From a virus: 32,513 bases of DNA. Positions 6,545 through 12,548 of the stretch are shown here, piece after piece; position 1 is the stretch's first letter; every line of letters begins with the position of its first letter. The stretch covers positions 1 to 32,513 of the IMG/VR virus record IMGVR_UViG_3300011440_000046. One strand, 5' to 3'. The translations under genes were made by a program, and so were the position numbers. Below the pieces are notes generated by a model that was not told the DNA's origin, did no database searches, and saw only the letters and a program-made list of their open reading frames with translations.

Positions 6545-6762
6545 TATTCCCCCCTCAGTAATCTCTGCATCTCTACAGTCTGATCGTTCTCCGATAGTGT
6601 CCTAAACTGTTTCTCTATTATGTCCGATACCCATTCCCTAATTAACTGTGTTTCCAGAATCCTCTTGCCCTCTTGCCTCGTCCTAATGCTGGCAAGTCTC
6701 TGTAACTTAATTGTTAAATCTGTTGGCAGTCTAAATGTAAATCGGTCTGTGTTATTGGTCAT
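6544..6762 (-). CDS. Ribbon-helix-helix DNA-binding protein
   Basis: A 72-residue protein with RFTFRLPTDLTIKLQRLASIR at about residues 7-27: a beta strand with alternating residues, followed by two helices. This is the CopG/Arc/MetJ ribbon-helix-helix pattern, which acts as a dimeric repressor. I chose ATG 6762, five bases after a GAGG-containing site, in place of a longer start in the upstream frame. It sits within a phage operon, so it may repress its own or another early promoter. The second half (about 45-72) is helical and may make dimer or tetramer contacts. Confidence 0.75.
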   Translation of the reverse strand: MTNNTDRFTFRLPTDLTIKLQRLASIRTRQEGKRILETQLIREWVSDIIEKQFRTLSENDQTVEMQRLLRGE

Positions 6763-6928
6763 AGTGCCTCGTCTCTGTGGTATCATTCCACCTGTGGCAA
6801 TACCTCCAGGCCGTATAAGCATTTTGTAGAATGCTCACAATCTCTGACTTGTCCTCGTCACTCAAACTACTCAACAGCGTTGCTGTTATTAGTTTCTGTA
6901 TGTGGTGGTTATATTGCATTGTTGTCAT
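6752..6928 (-). CDS. Small helical protein (58 residues)
   Basis: A 58-residue protein, MTTMQYNHHIQKL..., ending ...ETRHYDQ. It is helical with a Trp/Arg/His-rich tail. The start ATG overlaps the previous stop by four bases (ATGA) and has AAGGTGG just upstream; its stop lies 11 nt inside the RHH gene. These junctions and the uninterrupted coupling make it convincing despite its size. Function unknown. Confidence 0.65.
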   Translation of the reverse strand: MTTMQYNHHIQKLITATLLSSLSDEDKSEIVSILQNAYTAWRYCHRWNDTTETRHYDQ

Positions 6929-7026
6929 TTCGCCACCTTAATCAGTTGGCCCAAGGCAAGTGTCAGTACCAACTGCCACACAAATAAAACACCAAGGGCT
7001 ATGCCCAACCAAAAGTCTGTAATCAT
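6925..7026 (-). CDS. 33-residue single-span membrane peptide
   Basis: A 33-residue peptide starting MITDFWLG, with one hydrophobic helix of about 20 residues (rich in Leu, Val, Ala and Trp) and a basic tail ending in VAK. Start and stop overlap the neighbours as TAATG and ATGA, so it is translated in series with them. Small phage membrane peptides include holins, antiholins, exclusion proteins and pump modulators; this one is shorter than most holins and no lysin gene is near. Role unknown. Confidence 0.6.
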   Translation of the reverse strand: MITDFWLGIALGVLFVWQLVLTLALGQLIKVAK

Positions 7027-7316
7027 TATTCGTCTACCTCGTCTGCTGGTGTCTGCTTCTCTTGGTAGGGATAGGGTAGAGGTGATGCGACAATAAACTT
7101 TCTGAAGTCACCATCATCCATCTCTGTTACATCTAAGAATCTGTGTGTTTCTAACAACTCACCAACCCTCTCCACTTGGTCTGGTGTTGGGAGTAACTCA
7201 ACTGTCACTCTTACAACATCACCCACCTCTGCATGTAGAGTGAGTGACACCACCCCTCTACCTTCTAAGCCAAGCGCCTTTAACAACGCTGCCTCTATCT
7301 TTAGTATTGCTGCCAT
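7026..7316 (-). CDS. First gene of second small-gene operon
   Basis: A 96-residue protein starting MAAILKIEAALLKALGLEG. An N-terminal helix, then a strand-rich middle (VVSLTLHAEVGDVVRVTVELL, about 21-43) and an acidic end. No family recognised. An AAGG lies very close to the ATG. It is followed by the membrane peptide with a one-base overlap. The 745 bases upstream carry no gene, so its promoter should lie there. Confidence 0.7.
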   Translation of the reverse strand: MAAILKIEAALLKALGLEGRGVVSLTLHAEVGDVVRVTVELLPTPDQVERVGELLETHRFLDVTEMDDGDFRKFIVASPLPYPYQEKQTPADEVDE

Positions 7317-7968
7317 ACCTTAGAGTAGTATTGCTGTGTCATATTCTGCCAACAATCTTTGTCTGTTTCAGAATTAGTGAATATAAAACTCTGGACACAG
7401 GCACCTAATGGGGCTGGCTAAAGATTCTGAGATTGTGGTTGGTGCTGTGGTGGGGGGTGGTGGTGCTTATCGTTTGCCCTTGTGAGGCTCTGTGAGGGCT
7501 GCTGTGGGCTTCTATTATGTTACATGGTATTCAGACTCATCTTGTTAAAGGCTCTTGCCCTGCCTCGTCCTATTGCGTTGCAGGCTGCTTGTATCAGGGT
7601 TTAGTATCAGGCAATGAGAATAGGTGGGAAAACACTGGGTACACGAGGCAATCAATTATGCCAGAGTATAACCCACCATCATGAGGCTCTGAGTTGTGTT
7701 GAGCCTGAGAGAATGCGCCACCATACCAGACACGAGGCACAGAGTTAAATGAATGTGTGGGCCAGCACACATACACAACCCCTCAACACATACACATAAC
7801 ACACATGACGAGTGAGCGCCAGCGAATGAGGCAATGGGCAGGAAGGGCTTGGGCCAATACACATACCTCACAACACTATCGTGTTGCTCGTCCCTCTATA
7901 CGCTGTTGAGGCTCTGAGTGAGGGCTATTGGCATTATGTGCCATTGGCATTATGTGCCATATCAACAC
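7317..7968. other. Long intergenic region with repeated motifs, no convincing gene
   Basis: No reading frame here looks like protein on either strand. The 10-mer TGAGGCTCTG occurs at 7493, 7682 and 7907 (and once more at 3319); at 7493 and 7907 it is followed by TGAGGGCT. A 16-nt unit is tandemly duplicated at 7927-7958. This region lies between the second small-gene operon and the terminator of the zinc-protein gene, so it should contain the operon promoter. It might hold an origin or a regulatory RNA; neither is shown. Confidence 0.5.
7927..7958. repeat. Tandem duplication of a 16-nt unit
   Basis: Two exact copies of ATTGGCATTATGTGCC, each with a short internal GGCA/TGCC dyad, lie just beyond the terminator at 7969-7993. 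They could be paired operator sites. Confidence 0.85.
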
Positions 7969-7993
7969 AAAAGCCCTACCAACAAGGTAGGGC
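7969..7993 (-). terminator. Rho-independent terminator of the zinc-protein gene
   Basis: On the minus strand an 8-bp stem GCCCTACC / GGTAGGGC with a 5-nt loop is followed by TTTT. It lies about 70 bases after the stop of the gene at 8063-8329. Confidence 0.85.
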
Positions 7994-8062
7994 CACTGGT
8001 AGTTGGGCAACTTTCACATAAGCCCAGTCAGTCACCATGAGCAGGTGTTGTGTCGTAGTTTG

Positions 8063-8329
8063 TTAATCGTCCATTGCCTCACAGTATTCTAACTCACTCA
8101 CAGGTGGGTGGGTTAAACGAGGGTTGATACACTGCACCCAAGAGGTGCCTTTATGAAAGCCCACAACCATTGTCCAACTGTGGCCCTCTTCACACCACAT
8201 AGGCACAGTAATGGCGTTACCTCTACCTTCCCAAGCCTCATAGTTATCACTGGCAGTGAATGTAGGTGGCTCAAAATGCACCCACTCACAACGGCAGGCA
8301 GGACAAAATAATTGCTTACTATTCTTCAT
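8063..8329 (-). CDS. Small zinc-ribbon-like phage protein
   Basis: An 88-residue protein. CPAC at about residues 9-12 and CEEGH at about 46-50 form a probable zinc site; HKG near 59-61 follows a Trp-rich strand. The order CP.C..WVHF ... V.MWCEEGHSW ... GFHKG matches a small family that I have seen in phages and bacteria without assigned function. A GAGG ribosome site lies five bases before ATG and a terminator follows, so it is a single-gene unit, placed next to the replication genes. It may bind nucleic acid or act as an adaptor; this is unproven. Confidence 0.75.
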   Translation of the reverse strand: MKNSKQLFCPACRCEWVHFEPPTFTASDNYEAWEGRGNAITVPMWCEEGHSWTMVVGFHKGTSWVQCINPRLTHPPVSELEYCEAMDD

Positions 8330-8407
8330 AATTCCTCACAAAGTCAATTCTAGTACATCGGACACAGGCGGCAGGAATCAACAGTTTAACTACCAGCCTG
8401 TATGTAT

Positions 8408-8442
8408 AAAAAAGGTGTGTCACCTACATGGTATGACACACC
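8408..8442 (-). terminator. Terminator of the replication operon
   Basis: On the minus strand, a 9-bp stem GGTGTGTCA / TGACACACC with an 11-nt loop is followed by TTTTTT. It lies about 110 bases past the stop of the ATPase gene. Confidence 0.78.
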
Positions 8443-8445
8443 CTC

Positions 8446-8509
8446 TGACACACCCCCTAAAACATACATATTCATTGAGAAAACAGCATAAGTATGGGGG
8501 GGTGTGTCA
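8446..8509. repeat. Inverted repeat flanking an AT-rich core, possible origin or operator
   Basis: TGACACACCCCC (8446-8457) and its complement ending at 8509 enclose about 40 AT-rich bases. The same 9-mer GGTGTGTCA forms the adjacent terminator stem, giving four copies within 100 bases (two per strand). Repeats with an AT-rich core beside a primase and helicase suggest an origin, but no DnaA box is evident. Confidence 0.4.
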
Positions 8510-8551
8510 GTGTGTGCAAGCCTAAGAGGCTGCACCCTGACACCATCCCCC

Positions 8552-9646
8552 TCATAAGCCACCTGATAGTTGATAGTAAATGGTAGCCTGTCCTAGCGCC
8601 CCTCTCTTACTTACAAACTTCTCACCATGCCTATGGAATAACTGCCTGAGGGTGTCTGTAGAGTTAATTTCCATCTCATTCAACACTGGGTAATGTTCCT
8701 CATAAAGTTCTGCCAGTGTCTTGCCTCTTTCCTCATTAGCAGTAGGCAACAGATTGGCCATATACGCCACCTTTTGCTCACCACTCCACTCTTTGTAGTT
8801 CTCAGCCTTCTCTTGTGTGTCCCCTTCTCCCTGTTCCATTCTGCACACAAACTGAAACACGAGGCTTTTGTCAACCTTGCTACCTTGGGCTTTTACCTTA
8901 AAGTAGGCTGGTACATCTTTGTGTTTCTCGTTCTCCAAAGTAATCGCCATTCCCTTGTTGTGGTTGTTTCGCTCACAGTAATAAATTACATCAACCCCTT
9001 GCTCCAATGCGCTGTTTCCTTTCATCCCCTTGGCACTGTCTTTGCCTTGGTGATGGACAATTAAAACAAGGCACTCAAAGTGCTTGGCCACCTTCTCACA
9101 GTTGTTTACAAACCTGCTCATATCATCAGTGTTGGTGTCGCCACCGTGATACTTCTGAAGTGTATCCACCACGATTACAGCAGGCTTATTCTCGCCAAAC
9201 ATTTCCTCTAATGTTTTAATTACCAACTCCACCTCACCTTTCTCAATCAGGTGGTAAATGGCATCCACCACCAATAAGGTCTGAGGCTCTAAGGTGGTGC
9301 TGTAATACTCTGTCCAAGCATTTAAGCGCTGGTTAAATCCAGAGAATCCTTCAGCCACAAAGTAGGCAGCCAAGCCCTGTTTGGTGTCATACTCATTAAG
9401 AAACTTTCTGCCACTGGCGACACTCAAACACATGTCAAGCGCCATAAAACTCTTGAAGGTGCTGCTTTCTCCATAAAGCACAGCCACACCTTTTGTGTGA
9501 AACAGACTATCAACAAGCCACTCAGGGGTTGGCTGTTCCTTTAACTGCTCACTCCAAAACCATCTTGCTCTTCTCTTATCTGCAGATTGTGTCTCTGGCT
9601 CATCCTCTGTCCAATTTATCCAATCTGGTTTTCTGTTAATTTGCAT
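8552..9646 (-). CDS. RepA/DnaB-like replicative ATPase
   Basis: A 364-residue RecA-fold ATPase. The Walker A motif GESSTFKS is at about 59-66, Walker B IVVDT at 158-162, and VLIVHHQGKD at about 194-203 is the usual third motif with the polar sensor and His pair. This order is that of the AAA_25/RepA class of helicase ATPases, which act with a primase in phages and plasmids. An N-terminal segment (1-50) rich in Trp and acidic residues and a C-terminal winged-helix-like region (about 300-364) flank it. I chose ATG 9646, which overlaps the primase stop by 11 nt, rather than a TTG farther in. Helicase unwinding is inferred from the neighbouring primase; direct helicase motifs beyond the core are not seen. 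Confidence 0.85.
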   Translation of the reverse strand: MQINRKPDWINWTEDEPETQSADKRRARWFWSEQLKEQPTPEWLVDSLFHTKGVAVLYGESSTFKSFMALDMCLSVASGRKFLNEYDTKQGLAAYFVAEGFSGFNQRLNAWTEYYSTTLEPQTLLVVDAIYHLIEKGEVELVIKTLEEMFGENKPAVIVVDTLQKYHGGDTNTDDMSRFVNNCEKVAKHFECLVLIVHHQGKDSAKGMKGNSALEQGVDVIYYCERNNHNKGMAITLENEKHKDVPAYFKVKAQGSKVDKSLVFQFVCRMEQGEGDTQEKAENYKEWSGEQKVAYMANLLPTANEERGKTLAELYEEHYPVLNEMEINSTDTLRQLFHRHGEKFVSKRGALGQATIYYQLSGGL

Positions 9647-10613
9647 TCTCAATATCACTTTCTGTAAAATATCGTTCAATTAGTTTGTGGCATTGTTTCC
9701 AATCACCACTGCAAGCAAGTTCACATAACACTTGTGGCTTGCTTAAATACTTCCTGCTTGGCAGGTTGGTTGATTCTGAAAATACGACTAATTTGTCTGT
9801 GTCGTTGTGGTTGCTTGCGGCTGATAGTTGGTTAGTGCTTCCAGGTCTGCGCCAATACAACACGCCACCTCTCTGATCGACGATATACCAACCCAAAGGC
9901 TCTAATACATCTTCCCAAGTGGCCAGCCTTTGGAACCTCTCAAATATGCTTTCAGCACAGCAGGCATACTTCAGCCCCCTCATAAACTCTCTGTCCCAAT
10001 CGTCTCTGCCATCCCCTATTGGTTCTGGCCTGTGGTACCTATTCAGAGCAGCACATTTAGATAAAAGGCTCTGGCGCTCGTCTAATGTAATCACAGGGGG
10101 TGATTTATAGTCCCCCATCACCTGCCTGTATCGTTTCCCATTTTTCAAGCAGCCCACACCCACTACATACAGCCTCTCACAACGCTGCTCAATCAATGGC
10201 AGCCCTTCTGAGTTGTCGCAGAGGTGGGGTTGGCTCTTGAATGACTGAGGCAGCCTGTAATAAACATGGAAGCCCTGAGAGGGGGTGGCGATAACACACA
10301 GCCTCTCTCTCAACTCAGGCTCAATCTGTCTCCACACTTGGAGAAACACAGGAATGCCCTCATTATTTTTCTCGTCAAAGTCCAACACCTCTAGGTGGCC
10401 ACTTGTGGCACCACTGAGAACAGCAAACCCATGAGAGAACATTTGGAAGTTTGGCCAAAAGGGAAATGGCTCATTCTGGTACTCACTCCATTTAATGAGT
10501 GGCTTCCAATCTTTAATTGGAATGATGTTGTAACCTGCCTTGTGATACTGAATAGCATGGTGAGATTCTTCAGTTAGGTTAAGATATTTTGCTCTGTTGT
10601 CGATATAATACAT
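9636..10613 (-). CDS. Bifunctional primase-polymerase (AEP)-like replication protein
   Basis: A 325-residue protein. The N-terminal half (about 15-180) follows the prim-pol domain: AGYNIIPIKDWKPLIKW (26-42), a glycine-rich strand, then LDFD with Asp78 and Asp80, and GFHVYYRLP (114-122) with His116. These are the AEP metal and nucleotide contacts. The C-terminal part (200-325) is helical and probably binds the helicase or DNA. It precedes the ATPase gene and overlaps it by 11 nt, so the two form a replication unit for primer synthesis and unwinding. I chose ATG 10613 after AGGTG, not the GTG at 10622. Function is well supported by motif order; template preference is unknown. Confidence 0.8.
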   Translation of the reverse strand: MYYIDNRAKYLNLTEESHHAIQYHKAGYNIIPIKDWKPLIKWSEYQNEPFPFWPNFQMFSHGFAVLSGATSGHLEVLDFDEKNNEGIPVFLQVWRQIEPELRERLCVIATPSQGFHVYYRLPQSFKSQPHLCDNSEGLPLIEQRCERLYVVGVGCLKNGKRYRQVMGDYKSPPVITLDERQSLLSKCAALNRYHRPEPIGDGRDDWDREFMRGLKYACCAESIFERFQRLATWEDVLEPLGWYIVDQRGGVLYWRRPGSTNQLSAASNHNDTDKLVVFSESTNLPSRKYLSKPQVLCELACSGDWKQCHKLIERYFTESDIENAN

Positions 10614-10655
10614 TGTAGGCACCTATCACTTTCTTCTGTGGTGTAAACAAACGAG

Positions 10656-10687
10656 AAAGCCCACCGCTAACACAGGTGGGCTTTTTT
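10656..10687. terminator. Bidirectional Rho-independent terminator
   Basis: A 7-bp stem GCCCACC / GGTGGGC (10659-10681) with a 9-nt loop is followed by TTTTTT on the plus strand and by TTTC on the minus strand. It lies just after the minus-strand HTH gene and before the primase gene, so it limits read-through between them. Confidence 0.75.
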
Positions 10688-10693
10688 ATTGGA

Positions 10694-10906
10694 CTAAATG
10701 AACCTTCTCACCCACTCATGGTGCCAAGCAACAATTCTCTCCACCTGTTGAGGTGTGTAGAGAAATCTTTTGCCCACCTGCACTGCAGGTAGGTCAATGT
10801 TGCCAGCCACTTGGTGATGCCTAAACCTTGGGTGTGTCCATCCAAGTCTCTTGGCCATATCTGCTGGTGATACAAGTTCTGTCAGTGTCTTTGTGTCAAA
10901 CTTCAT
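10694..10906 (-). CDS. Small helix-turn-helix protein (excisionase-like)
   Basis: A 70-residue protein. Residues about 12-40 (VSPADMAKRLGWTHPRFRHHQVAG) form a helix-turn-helix, followed by a short strand region with VGKRFLYTP (about 44-53) and a helix. This is the HTH_17/excisionase layout. It has a GAGG site five bases before ATG. It lies upstream of the primase-ATPase pair but is separated by a terminator, and is divergent from the plus-strand genes starting at 11003, so it may act on the intervening dyad. DNA binding is fairly sure; excisionase function is unsupported because no integrase is in the window. Confidence 0.68.
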   Translation of the reverse strand: MKFDTKTLTELVSPADMAKRLGWTHPRFRHHQVAGNIDLPAVQVGKRFLYTPQQVERIVAWHHEWVRRFI

Positions 10907-10951
10907 TGTGTCCTCGTATTTGATATAGTGTACCTATCGCAGAAAATCTTT

Positions 10952-10977
10952 AATCTCTTAACATTCTTTAAGAAATT
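10952..10977. promoter_or_regulatory. Dyad in a divergent intergenic region, possible operator
   Basis: AATCTCTTAA and TTAAGAAATT (9 of 10 positions complementary) are separated by CATTCT, in the AT-rich gap between the divergent HTH gene and the plus-strand gene. This is the likely control region of both. No clear -10/-35 pair was identified. Confidence 0.45.
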
Positions 10978-11002
10978 TATTTTCAGCAGCATAGATAATG
11001 CC

Positions 11003-11245
11003 ATGAACGATCATCACTACTTGGCTTTTTTCTCGTCTCAGTCATTCAACAACACAGCACAGTTGGTAGGGCTGGCAGAAAGTATGAGACGCAACCAGAT
11101 AGAAGGCCACAGAATTGGCCAACTCACACTCAATAGAGCCAGACAGGTTCTCAGTGATTTAGAGTTAACCAGACATAACATAGAAAGAGCAAAGAGTGTG
11201 ATATGTGCGATTATAGAGAATCATGAGAATGGCCAGCCCCTATGA
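11003..11245 (+). CDS. Small helical protein, first plus-strand early gene
   Basis: An 80-residue protein starting MNDHHYLAFF; the frame is open further to a GTG at 10928 but that extension is hydrophobic AT-rich leader and overlaps the dyad. Neither start has a strong ribosome site, so the start is uncertain. The rest (about 15-75) is a helical protein with evenly spaced Leu and Arg. No family recognised. It begins the plus-strand early genes. Confidence 0.55.
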   Translation: MNDHHYLAFFSSQSFNNTAQLVGLAESMRRNQIEGHRIGQLTLNRARQVLSDLELTRHNIERAKSVICAIIENHENGQPL

Positions 11246-11300
11246 CTTTTTTTCTGGAAATAAAGTTAAGGTCTGCTGCTGGTTTTGTCGTAGTTAATTT

Positions 11301-11543
11301 ATGCGAACGAGACAACATATGAGAAACAGTAACGAGTACGAAAGTCATGGGCAACAGTTTGAGTTGATCCTCCATCATGAAGATTGGAATATTGGCGTAA
11401 GTGGAAATGGTGGTAGGTATGAGACACTTTATCACCTCTATTATGAGGGCTACTGTGACATTGTATTGTCAGCCATGCAAATGGACACATTGAAAGAAAC
11501 ACTGGCTGCTGTGGAAACACCAGAGCCAATAGACGAGGATTAA
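11301..11543 (+). CDS. Hypothetical small acidic protein
   Basis: An 80-residue protein with a Tyr/His-rich middle (RYETLYHLYYEGYCDIVLS, about 39-57) and an acidic C-terminus ending DED. The ATG at 11301 lacks a clear site; the one at 11319 has GAG a few bases before, and would shorten it by six residues. No family recognised. It lies between two plus-strand genes in an early block. Confidence 0.6.
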   Translation: MRTRQHMRNSNEYESHGQQFELILHHEDWNIGVSGNGGRYETLYHLYYEGYCDIVLSAMQMDTLKETLAAVETPEPIDED

Positions 11544-11623
11544 GGCACCAAGGATGGCCCACCACCTGAGTGTGGTTGGTGATGCGATTGTTTACTACAG
11601 AAGAAAAAGAATGAGGTTGAGTT

Positions 11624-12361
11624 ATGAGTTGGGATATTTCAGAATACGATGTGTGCTTGAAGTTGTCGCAAGATATGCTGGCCACCAAACCAAATAAAAA
11701 TGTCTATCAGAAATGGTTGATCGACAAGCAGACAAAAGCAATGGCAAAGGAAGGGGCCACAGCAGATGATATAGCAGCAGAGGTGGAGAGGTTAAACAAA
11801 GACTTAGACCACACAATAGATGATAGTGATGGTAGCGCAGCAAAGTTCACAACTTTCAGCCGTGACGAGAATGGCTACTATATCGAATCTTACATGATAA
11901 AGGGCTACCTTAAAAATGCTGGCCAAACTCTCAAACAGTATGGACAACAGAAGCAACTTAAGAGCCTCGTGAGCAAGTATTGTTTTGTTGGGCCAGATAA
12001 AATCTATGTGGCTCCACCAGACTTTAAGGCAGACAAAGTTGAGCGCCCACTAAGAGCGCAAACCCCAATGGGTGAGAGGGTGAGTATTGCTGTGTCAGAC
12101 TCCCTGCCAGCAGGCACAGAAATAAAGTTTAAGGTCAAGTGTCTGGAGGGCAATGTTAAACAAGGGTTGTTAGAAACACTGTTTGATTATGGTGAGTTTC
12201 AAGGCTTGGGCCAGTGGAGAACTTCTGGCGTCTATGGCACATTTACATATACACTCACTGAGGCTGGTGGCAAGTGTAAGGCCAAAAAGGTGAAGGCAGA
12301 GCCAGAGGCAGCAGAGGTTGAACCATTAGCGCCTGTGAGTGGTTACACATTGGGTGGTTAA
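11624..12361 (+). CDS. Conserved phage protein with RAMP/Cas7-like features
   Basis: A 245-residue protein starting MSWDISEYDVCLKLS. A strand opens the protein; MIKGYLKNAGQTL at about 90-102 follows, then KIYVAPPD, ERPLRAQTPMGERVSIAVSDSLPAGTEIKFKV (about 139-170), and near the C-terminus LFDYGEFQGLGQWRTSGVYG (about 187-206). The order 'KG-helix', 'AGT.I.F.V' strand, then a Gly-rich 'GLGQWR..G.YG.F' loop resembles RAMP-fold proteins. I also recall phage proteins of unknown function with the same segments (ERPLRA, AGTEI, DYG, GLGQWRNGGYGRF). No cas genes are nearby. A GAGG site precedes the ATG, as in other early genes. The non-coding array at 12549 begins 190 bases beyond its stop. An RNA or DNA role is only inference. 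Confidence 0.72.
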   Translation: MSWDISEYDVCLKLSQDMLATKPNKNVYQKWLIDKQTKAMAKEGATADDIAAEVERLNKDLDHTIDDSDGSAAKFTTFSRDENGYYIESYMIKGYLKNAGQTLKQYGQQKQLKSLVSKYCFVGPDKIYVAPPDFKADKVERPLRAQTPMGERVSIAVSDSLPAGTEIKFKVKCLEGNVKQGLLETLFDYGEFQGLGQWRTSGVYGTFTYTLTEAGGKCKAKKVKAEPEAAEVEPLAPVSGYTLGG

Positions 12362-12459
12362 TATTGGTAGAGAGGTGTGTGGGGCTGTTTCGCTTCTGTT
12401 GCCCTGCCCCTCTCAGATTATAAGTGCAGCATTTACAAACACTGGTGCTGTAACTGTGG

Positions 12460-12535
12460 TGGGGTGTGGGGGGGCCAGCCGTTTGGCCCTCCCCCCTCGT
12501 TCCACTTGGCCCAAAAGGTGGGGCCACAAGGGGTG
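12460..12535. other. Two GC-rich hairpins between the RAMP-like gene and the array
   Basis: The 187 bases after 12361 have no gene. A GC-rich hairpin (a G-run with GCCA pairing with TGGCCC and a C-run, about 12466-12496) and a second one with TTGGCCC and GGGCCA (about 12506-12530) lie here. Neither has a T-run, so these are not clear intrinsic terminators. Confidence 0.5.
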
Positions 12536-12548
12536 TAAGCCCTCCACC

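Noticed and set aside
7594-7871. Minus-strand frames of 60 and 71 residues in the intergenic region
   Set aside because: Cys/Trp/His-rich odd compositions, no ribosome sites, overlap with repeated motifs.
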